In this document: positions 40,101 through 50,189 of the stretch, piece by piece
Layout: each line of letters opens with the position of its first letter
Position numbering within the stretch: position 1 is the first letter of the stretch
NCBI RefSeq assembly: GCF_030848805.1
Contig: NC_092368.1
Coordinates: 3,692,441-3,756,440, forward strand
Origin: Temnothorax longispinosus
Lineage: Eukaryota > Arthropoda > Insecta > Hymenoptera > Formicidae
Reading direction: 5' to 3'
Length of the DNA: 64,000 nucleotides
The notes under the pieces: generated by a model
What the model saw: the letters and a program-made list of their open reading frames with translations, nothing else
What the model was told of the DNA's origin: nothing
Databases searched by the model: none
Program-made: the position numbers and the translations under genes

Positions 40101-43100
40101 TCGAAATGTCAATTACGCCCTTCCGGTAGCCGGTGCCGTAAAACGAGATAAACATAGGATAATTTGTCAAATCTATTTAAAACATATCGGCCAAAAATTG
40201 ACTGTAATATTTATCAAACGAGATTAAATCTTGTGAAGTAAATTGTCCTAAAAATACCTCCGTAATGTGGATATGTAAGATACGTTTGCATAATCATGTT
40301 CAAGAATAAACTGTGAAATATTGCGGTGACTGGAAGTGTAACTCTCACATCCGTCTACCGATGCTACAAATTGTTATAAATTACGTTATAAATTTAGGCA
40401 AGCCCACTCGAAAATCAAATGTTAATATCTCCATAATAATCTCTCCATTAAGAACACGGTAACATATATTGTCCTAATGTTTACTATTATACGACAGTCA
40501 CGGATTTTTATGGGTATACTTTTATAGATATATGTGTAATATAAATATGTATGTCTTTCACAATTCGTAGCCATGTACTCGTCACGCAAAGTGAATAAGA
40601 TCGATTTTCAAAGATTGAGTATTGATAAAGCTAAATCTGAGCATTCCTAGTCATAACTCGGCTTTCATTGACGTATAACTATAACGTTAAATAATTCATT
40701 AGTGCAGCGGCAATTTATGTGCAAGAATCGAGTAGTTTCGAATCTTGTTATTCGTCCGCCGTTTCGTTTAATGGACCAGCTCGAAGCTCGACGCTGATCG
40801 ATTAATCTAAAATTTGTAATTCTATAAAGCAAAATTTGCGCTTGACATGCGAATAACATTCCCAATTAGGCGTGACACGTGTTTTTGAATAATGCAGCGT
40901 TTCTTATCTCGTCCGAGAGTAAATTCTGCCTAAAAGTTTCCATAGTCAATACCCCCGATGAAGTCTACTTCGATAGTAAATCACGTCGAATTGACGGAAT
41001 TATCCTTCACCTATCGCGATGTAAAACTAATAGACACGCGAGCGAATATAAATTGTTGAAATAGAAATGTATAGGTACCTCGCCCACATATCTGAATCGA
41101 TTATTTCGGCAAGATAACACGTGCTGAAAAGCAACAGAAAAAGAGAAACCTGCTTATTTGAAGAAATGTACACATTTTCACTCGTTTCTAGAAATGCGAA
41201 ACAGATATCTTAATGATGATTCCTGAAATTCTGCGTTATTATGTGGAGAAGTAAAAGCCCTAGTGGTGTAAGTCAAATTTTTTAAAATATTAGACTTACA
41301 TCACTATGGCTTTTACCCTTCCATGTATAAACAAGATTTTGTTGAACAATATGTCACGTCTTCAAAAATGTATTTATTCGTTTTAATTCGTTTTAACCTA
41401 CTACATAATAATCAATTCGATTGTTCTCGCTTACTCATATGCGCCTAGCATAATTGATTTCTATTGAAACAAATCACAATAGGTATCTCGGATACCATTG
41501 TCGCGCAAACGAGTTTCTAAAGCGACGAAATGCCGCGGCCAGCAGCCACGCGGCTCATCTCTCGCATAAAATATTCGCGGCTGATTATTTCGCGACAACG
41601 AATTTCGACGATTTAGGCGATCGCATTGTTTACCATTCCATTCACGCCAGTGTGTTAAATAATTCATTAATGCCGATATAATTTACGGTCGTTATCCGAA
41701 ACAGCAAAACATTGACGTCGAATTTGCTATAATCCAATTTCCATTATCAAATGCGTAGTCAGATATTTCATTAACGATTTTCGGAAAAAACTTGGAAAAT
41801 ATTGACGCGCCTAGCTAACTTTAATTAAGTCAATCGCAGGAAAGGCCTGAGTATCGATTTATAAGATAATATTATTATAAATATATCTTTTTATACGCAT
41901 CGAATAATTAAAAACATTAAATTCGGTTATTTATGTGTTATACAAAATATTATATCCTTTAAATAAAAGTAGTTATATTATCATTATATCGATAGGTTGG
42001 AAAATTATTAAACTTAATATTATTCATGTTAACTAATTGCTAAGTAATTAATCAGATAAATTATATATCATAACATAATTCTGAAAATAGTATAATAATG
42101 ACAAATAATCACAAATCACATGAATTTGTCAAAGTTAAATTAGTAAGACATACTCTCACAAATTCAGTAGCAATAATTAATGTAATTAAATCGAAAGGCT
42201 TTTTTTGTCAAAAAAAAAACAGCAAATTTTCTTGTTAAAAAATTCGATTATTTTGCATTGTGAATGAATAGTCCAAGTTTATTTATAACAGAAGAAAGTA
42301 CAGTCAAATTATTGGTTACTTTTAAAAGAATGTTCACACGTATAAAATACAGCAAAATTATTAGAAATAATGATCCATTTATAGCATAATAATTTCTATT
42401 ACACTTTTACTATAACGATAATAATTCCCTTATCGTGTACAAAAATTTTCATGCATATCAAGCGACTCTCTAGCAGCTATTTAGGTCGATTCACCTTCCA
42501 TTTATGAAATATAGCTATCCAAATGTGCGCGACGGATTACGGAGTGACTTCACCGCGCGAATTCCCGCTCCGGACGCCTTTTTCGGTCGTTAAAAGAAAC
42601 GAAAGTGACGGGCCATTATCCCGTTTCCCCACAAAAACGATCCGCTTTCGTCCCCAGCTACGAGCCGCGGCCCTCGCCGGTCATTTATCTCGATAATGAC
42701 AGTTCGGAACAATTTCTATATTAGAGGGCCTCATTAGAACGCCGCGCCAGCTTGTAATTTACCTCGTCGACATTTTTACGTCCGCAAATGCACGAATTAA
42801 AACGCGATAGCGAACGTGTTTCTACACTCGTCGCGCCTTAGCACTCAGCTCTTTGCTTAATCGCGAATATCATTTAAAAAAAAAAAGATTCTAATTGTTG
42901 GCAGGTTCTTGAACAAAGACAAAGCGAAACGATTGTCGAAGCAGTTCTCTGCTAACAGTAGATTTCGTATCATGGAAAAGGATTATCTCTCAAACCTCAA
43001 TTATCATCAGAAACGTTTTTAAATTTTCTATTCTTATAGCGATATAGTGTAACAATTTAATAAAGCTAATTTTTTTGTGTATTAATAGTATCTCAAACAA

Positions 43101-46026
43101 GTAAAAGCTTAATCAAATTATACTCAAACGTATCATAATTGTTACATAATTACTTTATCATCAATATTCGCACTAATTATTACGCAGTAGCGCCTCAACG
43201 AGATATTATCGGTGCAATATTATTCGTGTTAAAATTTTTGCGATAACATCGAACGAGAGACCATATACAGTTCACGTTGACAATTGTCGGTTCGCAGGTA
43301 ATCATAGTCCAAGTTTCAACGTGCGTCATCGTCGCTTCCGGAATTAATACTTAAACGCGAGAAACGCCAAGCGGGAAACTTTCCGCGCAATTCACGCACC
43401 TCCGTCGAGGAGGTTGTCGCCGTATTTTATTTCCCGGCACCAAGACACGTCCCATTCGTTTCTCAAGAATTTTGCTGGCTAAGAATCAACTTATAAGCGT
43501 CTGAAAAATTCACTTTCGCATTGATACTTCGATGGTTTATTAAAAAAAAATTATAAGCGCCGCGCGTGCGCGCCGATAATTGAAAAATATTCACCTAAAT
43601 GAAAAAAAAGTTTAGAAACTGAGGGGGAAATATAAGACTTCTTTTATATTTCAGGATAGATTATTTGCATTTTCCATAATGTAAAATAATTTATAATTTA
43701 GGAATAATTTGACGTTATTTGTCAAACGTTATTCGAATTTTATATAATGTTAAAATATTTAAACTGGGAACGCAGTAGTTCACCGTTCCCTACGTTTCAC
43801 ATATTTTGCAATCGTCGTCGCTCATCCGCACGTCGAGACGCTCCAAAAGGATCGGAATATGAGCAATACGCGCGATAAATGTTAATGGTCGAAAATTAAT
43901 TGGCAAGTTTTTAACGGGGCAATAAAAATAATGAGCCATGACGGCGGACAGGTAGGCCGGGGGATACGACGCAAAAATCGCGCGATAGACTGGCCGCTCC
44001 ATTTTCGTCGGGAATGGCCGCATTAAATGTTATGGATGGCCGTACCGAAAGGGGTGAGCGATTTTTCTTCGAGTTAATGCGCCACGGTAAGAGAAGTGCG
44101 CCGCGCGAAGAGAGTTATGACTCGCGCAATATCATACCAAAGCGACGTCGCGTCAATGCGTCCGCGAGAAGCGCGATAACAATAAACTTAATAGTGTAAT
44201 GACACTGCTGGCAGTTAATGAGTGATGATTTCGAGGACCTTAAGTATCTCGCAAGGACTCGAGCGTTAGCGACAAGTGTATCGAACGAAATGACTTGTCA
44301 CTTTAATAAATAATATTTCAATCCAAATTCAATTCTAAACATTGTTGTAAAACATTGTTAAATGTTACGTTATCATGTTGCGTTAAATAAATAGATATAT
44401 AAAATATTGTGGAACTAATTATAAAAGCAAAATAATAAATAATTATTACAGTAAAATATTGAAAATTAAGATACCTATTGATTTCGGCGAATTTGTTATT
44501 TGAGAAAATTTAACTTTTATTTTTAATGACAGCGCCCATCTTTTATGAGGTATTTTCTAACAATAAAGTCAAAGTTGCGACATTAATTTCAGCGACACAG
44601 AGGAGTAATCGTGCGTTGATACACCAACGTGAAATGTCAATTACGCGAGTGTAGACTGATGAGCTTTCGCGAGCCAAGAGAATGACGTGAATTTATATCA
44701 CGAAATTTTCGGAGAAATTAATGTGATCGAATTTAGAGTTAATATCACTGAAATGTAACCTGCATAATTATACTTTAACACTTTGAATACTGACAGAATA
44801 AATCGCTGTCTTGCCACTGCATAAAAAGATTTTATTTTAATGGATATTATTGATCAAAATTAAAATGTTAAAATAGCTTAACTAAAATTCGTGCAAAATG
44901 TGCAGATATGCAAAACCGATATCGTAAAATATGCAGATTTAATTGCACATTTGATTGCAAAAAATTATTTGTTGCTTAATATTAGAGATAATTCTGCATC
45001 GTGCATTCTTTCCTATTCGCGTTATTTTTATTATGTGTAATTAAAAGAAGAAATGTCACTTATTGGAGTAATACGAAAGTCAACAATGAAATGTGAAGTA
45101 TTCGGTGCGTGACATCTAATACACGATTCATAATTTATTTAAACAAAAGGAAAATATTTAATGATTCACGTAACAGTAACGATGCAACACTCGATGCGTT
45201 GCATCGAAGCTTTCGAAGCCAATTAATTTTTATCGGCAAAACGAGCGTAATTAAGACGCTCGTAAAGTTTACACGGATATTACAAACTGTACGATCGATT
45301 GCGAAAGGATTTCATGAAAATTTCAGAAAGCAAATCTGCAGCAATAGCTCACGTTCATACGAAGAAACTGTGCTCATGCGATAATTTATAATAATTTTGA
45401 TTCGAAATAAAAATAGATGTAAGTATATAGTCGATTATAAGTTTCACACAAACGAAAATCATATCGTACAGTTCTTCGAAAAGTTAAATATATTTATAAT
45501 AAATTATATATATTAGCGAATGTTTCCATGTTAATTTAATATAAACTTATCAATCAAAGATACATTGGAAAAACAGAATAAACATATTGGAGCATCGAAT
45601 GCTTCCGTACAAAAGCTATTAAAAAACGAGAGAGAGAAGAACTGATAACTTTTTTCCTGAAAAAGAAAATTTGGGAAAACCACCTGAAATATTTGCTTTT
45701 GGTATTTAAGCTCATGAACAAAACCAATAATGTTGTTTTAGGTACAAAATCATCGTTCCCCATATTTTTACACTTGACAATGCGTTTTTAACGGGACCAT
45801 TATAAATTTCCACCTTCGAATAATCCTCCGAATAATCTTATTTTGCTACCGGCATTACTTTCACCTTCTTTAGGCCACTTCTAAATTCGTTACACTCATT
45901 GTTAGAAAGGTTTACTTCGGAATCCCGTTTGAGTTTGACCATTGACTCCAAAGAAACTCACCGTGTTGATGCAACTTGCCTCCTCCGACGGCTTGCTGCT
46001 GTGAATGTTTATGATGATGTGGTTGT

Positions 46027-46058
<32 letters not shown>

Positions 46059-46451
46059 TTGTTGCTGCTGTTGTTGCTGCTGCTGCTGCTGACGTGAATC
46101 CCGTGCCATGATCGCAGCGATGCTGAAGTCGGTTGCGCATTGACGGTTCGAGTTACAGTTGTTGTTGAGATTGTTCAGGAGGCTGCTGTTCGGCGACGGA
46201 CTCGAGCTCTCGTCGCCGTCATCGCCGGCGCACCCGGACAGCCCGGTGGGTACCGCGGGGGCGGCGGTGCCCTCGCCCTGCATCTTTCTGCCCAGGTAGA
46301 GGTGATGTCGGGATTCCTCGTCGTCCTCCTCGCTGCCGGCACCTCCGGCACCACCGCCACCGCCGCCGCCACCGCCGCCACCGTCGCCGAACGAGGTCAG
46401 TGTCAGTCCGTTTCTCTTCCTACCGGTGAGGCCTCGCGACTCCAGCAACAT
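2614..46451 (-). CDS. mid: midline/H15 (Tbx20-class) T-box transcription factor, six exons, complete
   Basis: This is a nuclear DNA-binding regulator of the Tbx20 class. In Drosophila the orthologous pair mid/H15 acts in dorsal vessel, ventral epidermis, ventral leg and neuronal fate. Joining six exons (45962-46451, 26807-27062, 22333-22606, 19220-19384, 3589-3665, 2614-3199) gives 1848 nt and 615 aa with no internal stop. Each junction has GT donor and AG acceptor in matching phase. The T-box spans about residues 226-420: ETKDLWDKFNELGTEM, RRMFPTCRVSF, MDIVPVDNKRYRYAYH, WLVAGKADPPAP, LNSMHKYQPRIHLV, TAVTAYQNQLITKLKIDSNP and FAKGFRDSSRLTDFER. VTAYQNQLITKLKIDSNPF followed by DSSRLTD fits Tbx20 rather than Tbx2/3 (omb), which as I recall has QNDKITQLKIDNNP there. 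An eh1-type motif lies at residues 109-115. Whether it corresponds to fly mid or H15 cannot be decided here, because the fly pair is probably lineage-specific. The introns are large (18.9, 4.2, 2.9, 15.6 and 0.39 kb), typical of a developmental regulator. Confidence 0.95.
2908..2952 (-). repeat. Coding CAG/CAA tract in the Mid tail
   Basis: Residues 504-518 are Gln except His508, with seven consecutive CAG codons inside. It is a second polymorphic candidate in the same protein. Confidence 0.85.
3200..3588 (-). other. mid intron 5
   Basis: A 389-bp GT-AG intron between the last T-box exon and the tail exon, the only short intron in the gene. It is AT-rich and shows no embedded element. Confidence 0.9.
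3589..3665 (-). CDS. mid: mid exon 5: end of the T-box
   Basis: This 77-nt exon is too short to appear as an open frame. The acceptor is GTTACAG and the donor GAAAG|GTAAAC. It encodes residues 396-420, ITKLKIDSNPFAKGFRDSS followed by RLTDFE, plus two bases of Arg421. The ITKLKIDSNPFAKGFRDSSR block is the C-terminal T-box helix region and distinguishes the Tbx20 class. Confidence 0.95.
4313..4422. repeat. 29-bp perfect inverted repeat
   Basis: Arms 4313-4341 and 4394-4422 are exact reverse complements, built around GCGACACAAGTCGACACAA, with a 52-base spacer. Pairing continues imperfectly about 10 bases outward. This is consistent with a small terminal-inverted-repeat element remnant or a hairpin RNA. 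Confidence 0.85.
5355..5391. repeat. Short hairpin
   Basis: ACGACGTGTATCCTCAT is followed after one base by ATGAGAGGGTACACGTCGT, an almost complete reverse complement with a 2-base bulge and one wobble. It is a compact stem-loop of unknown role. Confidence 0.6.
7321..7345. repeat. (CGT)n microsatellite
   Basis: About eight CGT units in intron 4. Confidence 0.9.
8491..8629. repeat. Approx. 52-bp inverted repeat (hairpin or MITE)
   Basis: Arms 8491-8543 and 8578-8629 are reverse complements with three substitutions and one indel, separated by 34 bases. The shared core is GATTAACTTTAATCTCGGTT. The high arm identity suggests a young fold-back insertion in intron 4. Confidence 0.85.
12768..12790. 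repeat. (CTT)n microsatellite
   Basis: About seven CTT units in a pyrimidine-rich stretch of intron 4; it creates Phe/Ser/Leu-run frames that are not genes. Confidence 0.85.
15913..15939. repeat. (GAC)n microsatellite
   Basis: About nine GAC units in intron 4. Confidence 0.9.
19220..19384 (-). CDS. mid: mid exon 4: T-box, Tbx20-specific segment
   Basis: It has 55 whole codons (residues 341-395), an acceptor of TTTGCAG and a donor of CTC|GTAAGT. It encodes LVLNSMHKYQPRIHLVKRP, then DSGTAKQIVDLEKEPHK, then TFVFPEAIFTAVTAYQNQL. The variable middle segment differs from vertebrate Tbx20 as expected for an arthropod. The open frame runs on past the donor into Ser/Leu-rich sequence, which is read-through and not coding. 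Confidence 0.96.
19385..22332 (-). other. mid intron 3
   Basis: A 2.9-kb GT-AG intron. It contains a 21-base T run (21257-21277) and a short CT tract near 20607-20630. No gene or mobile element is recognised. Confidence 0.9.
21257..21277. repeat. Poly-T run of 21
   Basis: A homopolymer in intron 3; it could be the A-tail of a minus-strand retroposed copy, but no adjacent retroelement body was recognised. Confidence 0.9.
22333..22606 (-). CDS. mid: mid exon 3: T-box core
   Basis: The acceptor is TGCGCAG and the donor GGGCAC|GTGAGT. It encodes Arg249 (completed here) and residues 250-340, the densest part of the T-box: RRMFPTCRVSF, VLMDIVPVDNKRYRYAYHRS, WLVAGKADPPAPARLYIHP, DSPFTGEQLRKQ and VSFEKVKLTNNDMDRHGH. 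Residue 290 is Cys (TGC) in HRSCWLV; in Tbx20 proteins I recall this position as Ser. The exon is 274 nt and ends on a codon boundary. Confidence 0.96.
22607..26806 (-). other. mid intron 2
   Basis: A 4.2-kb GT-AG intron. It contains a long (TG)n microsatellite at 25150-25197 and pyrimidine-rich tracts around 23360-23460. The frame at 23034-23651 is Pro/Ser/Gly-biased and unsupported. Confidence 0.9.
25150..25197. repeat. (TG)n microsatellite, 24 units
   Basis: An uninterrupted TG run in intron 2, likely highly polymorphic. Confidence 0.97.
26807..27062 (-). CDS. mid: mid exon 2: linker and start of the T-box
   Basis: The acceptor is TTGCAG at 27063-27068 and the donor CAG|GTAAGG, with the intron beginning at 26806. 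The exon completes codon 164 (Glu), encodes residues 165-248 and leaves two bases of codon 249. An acidic Ser/Thr/Pro linker (SETVSPEDEPETDDTGST, 180-197) is followed by NPLLQERSNCEELRH and the first T-box strand, LETKDLWDKFNELGTEM. Its 256 nt fit the phases on both sides exactly. Confidence 0.95.
27125..27285. mobile_element. Degenerate element with TACAGGGTATTTC-type terminal repeats
   Basis: The left end TACAGGGTATTTCTAAATTA is matched by an inverted right end that reads TACGAGGTGTTTCCAAATTA. The interior has no coding capacity. Such ACAGGGTGTTTC termini are common on non-autonomous insect repeats. It sits about 60 bp from the acceptor of mid exon 2. Confidence 0.6.
29797..29895. repeat. 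31-bp inverted repeat in intron 1
   Basis: Arms 29797-29827 and 29865-29895 pair at 28 of 31 positions (core TCGATAGAAGGGCT), with a 37-base spacer. It is a fold-back element or hairpin of pre-miRNA-like size. No known family is recognised. Confidence 0.8.
37269..37298. repeat. Short perfect stem-loop
   Basis: TGTTGACTGCA and TGCAGTCAACA flank an 8-base loop, giving an 11-bp perfect stem in intron 1. It may be fortuitous. Confidence 0.6.
39020..39042. repeat. (GAGC)n repeat
   Basis: Five tetranucleotide units in intron 1. Confidence 0.85.
41244..41323. repeat. 31-bp imperfect inverted repeat in intron 1
   Basis: Arms 41244-41274 and 41293-41323 pair at about 26 of 31 positions around an 18-base AT-rich loop (core GTAAAAGCC...TAGTG.TGTAAGTC). 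The size suits a pre-miRNA-like hairpin or a MITE remnant. Confidence 0.75.
45962..46451 (-). CDS. mid: mid exon 1: start codon, Gly tract, eh1 motif, poly-Gln
   Basis: This exon encodes residues 1-163 plus the first base of codon 164. The start is ATG at 46449-46451. An in-frame TAG at 46497-46499 lies 16 codons upstream, and only a GTG-begun frame could be longer, so the ATG is well supported; G at -3 is a favourable context. Order: MLLESRGLTGRKRNG, eleven Gly (24-34), acidic SEEDDEES (40-47), Ser/Pro/Asn-rich linker (82-103), FSIAAIM (109-115), 23 Gln (121-143), then a His/Gln-rich end. The donor reads CACG|GTGAGT, with the intron starting at 45961. The Gln tract mixes CAG and CAA. On the plus strand this exon throws off long Val/Ala/Leu-rich shadow frames that are not genes. 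Confidence 0.92.
46023..46091 (-). repeat. Coding CAG/CAA tract (23 Gln)
   Basis: Codons 121-143 of mid are all Gln, in mixed CAG and CAA. Synonymous interruptions suggest selection for, or tolerance of, the amino-acid tract rather than a pure DNA microsatellite. Length may vary between individuals. Confidence 0.9.
46107..46127 (-). other. eh1-type Groucho-interaction motif in Mid
   Basis: Codons 109-115 spell FSIAAIM, matching the engrailed-homology-1 core (F-x-I-x-x-I-hydrophobic) used by repressors to recruit Groucho/TLE. It precedes the Gln tract by five residues. Fly Mid is reported to use an eh1 motif with Groucho; the match here is read from sequence. Confidence 0.8.
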
Positions 46452-47714
46452 CACCTCGCGCGCTGCTTCCTGGGCCACGTGGGGTCTATCGACAAACTAG
46501 TCGAGGCGCGTCTCGAGGCGGATTCGCTTGACGTCGCGACGTCGCTACGGGCCTCGCGCGTCACGACGATGCCAATGATCGCGACGCTGATGATCGCTGT
46601 CCGGAAGACGGTGAGCGTTTCTATCCTCGATACGCAAACACCGCTGAAGCGGCATCAGCATCCTCTCCTCCGAACACGCAAATCAGCTTCGATTTCCCGC
46701 TGTCGACATGCGCGCGTATACGCGTGCGAGGAGGTGACAGCGCGCGTGTACGCACGTGCGCGTGGAGGTACAGGAACCTGCGAGCGGAATCGGGCACGGA
46801 TTGGTCGGTCACGATCGCCGTGTTCGTTGCGCGGCCAATGGAGTACGGGTAAACGTTGAAACTGATCAGGATCCTTATCGGAGCGGCGATAAGAATCAAA
46901 GCACACACTAAAACTACGTCAGACAGCTAACCGTGTCGTTTAGCGATTAGGGATAAGCGAATGTGATCCAGAGTAATCGACGCCGGCGAATGATGACTGA
47001 AGGAGCACTCCATCAATAGTGCGCGACTCGTGGAAAAGTTACGTCGTCACGGGGACACCAATCGCTTCTCTTACGCGCGTGCGAAAAAGCGAAGCCGCTT
47101 GATGTATCGTTTACACTCCAGGCCGCGCGAGCGAAACGTGGCGCGGACAGAGCAGGGAACGACAGACCGACCGGTTGCCCGACAGACTGACCCGCGCCAC
47201 CGCCGGTCGCCTCTTCGTTTCGACCCCCATCCCCGCCAAACCCGATCGAGCTCGGTCGGACTGAGGCCGAAGGGACGGTAAAACATAAGCGGGAACGAGA
47301 GGAGAGAATACCCGGCGGGTGTCGATGGGCGGTTCCTTGGCACGCTCCTCCTCTGCGATCAGCACCCAGCTCCGCCTGCAGGCTCTCCCCCACGAAACCA
47401 ACCTCGAGGTTCGCCTAAACGTTATTACCGCGTCGTTCTTCCTCTCCTTTCTACTCGTCCCTTCTCTTTCTCTCGCGCCCATGTCAGACCGAAACTGCCA
47501 ACCGGGAGCCGACGATACATACAAACACGCACGAGCGTCCACAGGAGGAGTCTCTCGGTCAGCCGGTGGTGGTCGTCGCCGCCGTCGTCCTCGTCGTCGT
47601 CTTCGTCATCATCGTAGTCGTCATCGTAGTCGTCGCTGCTCACCCAGGTCGTCTCTCCTCGTCCCACGTCGCTTTTTTCCACACTCTCTGTCTTTTCCCA
47701 CTCCTCCCTCCCTC

Positions 47715-47745
<31 letters not shown>

Positions 47746-48330
47746 TTCTCGCGTCCTTGTCCCATCTTCCTCACGCTTCTTCCTTTCGCCCTCTCCTCTT
47801 CCCGCCCCTCCCAAGCGTGGCAACCCGCCCCGCCCGTCGCGCTCGCACGCTCGACGTCCACACGTACAGAACGAGGTAGGGTGGCGGTATTATGGTCTCG
47901 TACGCGCCATCCAGCCACGGCAGCTGCCATTTTTTCTTACGAGAGGGGGGCAATTGCTGACAGGGACCGCTTTCCTCCGCGCTAGTATGCCGCGACTCTC
48001 GCCTCTCTTTCTCTCTCTCTCATCTTCTCTGCCGCTCTCTCTTTTTCCCTCTCTCGCACTCCGCCGCTCTCTCGAGCGCAATTTATTGTTTTACTGGCGG
48101 AGCTTTAAACACGACCGAACGACGGTGGCGGAGGCTTCAGCGCAGCGTCAGCGTCAGCGGCGGCCGCGGCTAACGCAGGTGGGTGGTTAGCTCGCTGCTG
48201 GCTAGCTGACTGGCTGGGCGGTGGATAGGCGGGTGGGTGGCAGTTGCTCTGGTGGCTCGTCTCGGCTGGGCTCGTCGAATGGGGGCGTGGGAGTATATCG
48301 TCGTACACTTCTCTGGGAAATCCCGTCAAC
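46452..48330 (-). promoter_or_regulatory. mid: Probable mid 5' UTR and promoter region
   Basis: It lies directly upstream of the mid ATG and is strikingly GC- and CpG-rich compared with the introns. It includes long pyrimidine tracts (47701-47760, 48003-48070) that read as GAGA tracts on the gene strand, and a GTC-rich tract (47570-47640). Insect developmental promoters often carry GAGA-factor sites. No TATA box or start site could be fixed. Open frames on both strands here (47319-47879, 47425-47823) are made of Ser/Leu/Arg/Asp repeats from the tracts and are rejected as genes. Confidence 0.5.
47701..47760 (-). repeat. GA-rich tract upstream of mid
   Basis: On the gene strand this is a run of GAGA and GAAAGAGA units. 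It may bind GAGA factor or be a plain microsatellite. Confidence 0.6.
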
Positions 48331-50137
48331 GTCTACTACCGCGGCTATGCCACACTTCGCCGATCGTGCTCTTATTATTTCCCATCTCGATCTCCCACCG
48401 CGTATTCTCTATCTTTCGAATCTCGTTCGGTATGATCGGTGTCTTTCAACATTTGCGGATATGCTCGCGAAAGTACGTTGCACCTCACCGATCTCACAGC
48501 GATTAAAACAGTCGATTTCCACCAATCGCTCAATCGTCTTTGTCTTCGTAGGATAGCATGCTCCTTATAACACGGGTCACGATATAATCTTGTGTAGAGA
48601 GAATGTTTCTACATATTTTATGTTTATATCTCCATCTATCATTATAATCTTTTTATAAGAAAATCTTTACAATTTTTATAACCTTTGTAAAAGTATATAT
48701 TTATAATATATTTATGAGCTATATTTATAAAAAAAGACAAGATAAAAGTAGAAGCAATTATATTATAATTATAATAAAATGTAATTTCACCTTTATATTA
48801 TTTAAAAAATATATATAAATGTTATGATTCTAGCATAATACAATCTATAAATGTGTTGAGCTCGATTTAAGTTGAAGACCTGGAAATTCGCTCAAGCATT
48901 CATTCTTGATTCTTAACATCGTTATTTGCCGTTATTTCTTAAGAAGCGAAAAGTGAGGTACGCAAAATAAGAAGACCCGAATTAAGATCTTCGCTAATCG
49001 TTAAGCCGCATCAATCGCAATCCGGTAGGATCACGGAGAGCTTCGCATCTTCGTTTACGTCCGTATCCACGGAGGACCCTCGAAATCTCCTTTTATCCCT
49101 CCCCTTCACGATTCGGCGCGCTATTAACGTCGTTATTGCCATTTGTCGAGGAACCGGCAAGTACGCGTGCGCCAGCAGCTGCAATACCGAACTGCTTTTT
49201 CCGCTGGGCGATTCTCCGACAGAAGTATTACGGTAGAAATAACGTTATCCTCGGCCGGAACGAGCGTCGAAGATGAATGGGGGTTGGAGCCCGCTTACCC
49301 TGCATCGCCGGCGCTTTTCCTCTGCCCCTCATCCCTTCACCTACACCCCCGGGATATTATTTCGTCGAATATCTCGCGAGTCGTTTCGAACGCAGCATTT
49401 CGCTGGAGATAAGTCTTGGCTTTAACCGTTCCGTATCCCCGTAAAAAAAAACCTCGAAATCATTAAATCTCGCGCACGAAGCAAGGCAGTTATATTTTTC
49501 TATTACGATTAAATCGTCAATTATAATTGGATTGAATTTCAAGAAGAAAATAGAACACGTATAGCGTATCAAATTTTGTAAGATATATTTCAAATTAATA
49601 ATTTTTAATAAAACGTTGCGAAAGAATAAAAAATTACCATTGCAATTAAGAAAATTGTCTATATCCCTTAATTCTCGTACGAAATCTCATGAAGCATGCG
49701 TGTCACGTTTTCCCGAACGAAATCTTCAAATTATCGGTTGCAATTAAAAGAATTGATGCCGTCGGTAATCTTTCTCGCGGCCAAGCGCGGCGGTGCGAAA
49801 ACGCAAAATTACCACTGCAACTGCGCAAAATAATTAACGTCGCGCTAAGGCGGTACGAGGCGGTTAACGAAGAGAAGCGGCGCGCTCGAAAATAAGAAGG
49901 TATTCGGCGCGCAGGCGGAGGCATATTACCCCGGATATTATTATAATAAAGCAGGAAATTACCTCGTGTGATAAATGCGCGGGTAGCGATGCGGCCTCGT
50001 AAATTATATCATCAGCGGATTATCGTAATTACACAGCGCGGCATATCGCGAGTGAAACAACGCGCAATGCCGTCGTGTTGTTGCCGCTGCGGGGGAGAGA
50101 GGGAGAGGGAGAGGGAGGGAGGGAGGGAGGGAGAGAA

Positions 50138-50189
<52 letters not shown>

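Larger units (their letters stand above)
27063..45961 (-). other. mid intron 1
   Basis: An 18.9-kb first coding intron, the usual place for developmental enhancers. It contains a terminal-repeat element (27125-27285), hairpins (29797-29895, 37269-37298, 41244-41323) and a GAGC repeat (39020-39042). Several CpG-rich, low-repeat blocks lie at about 27640-28120, 28560-29080, 33240-33600, 37780-38230 and 42500-42850, separated by very AT-rich spacers such as 41860-42460. No second gene is seen. Confidence 0.85.

Noticed and set aside
46452..46478. Nine-residue N-terminal extension of Mid starting at GTG
   Set aside because: GTG is not a normal eukaryotic start here, and an in-frame TAG precedes it; ATG at 46451 is in good context.
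46140..46859. 239-aa plus-strand frame
   Set aside because: Antisense to mid exon 1 and its GC-rich 5' region; no family resemblance, composition-driven.
47319..47879. 186-aa plus frame and overlapping minus frames (47425-47823, 47640-47930)
   Set aside because: Made of Ser/Leu, Arg/Glu and Asp runs from CT and GTC tracts upstream of mid; open on both strands, which points to low complexity.
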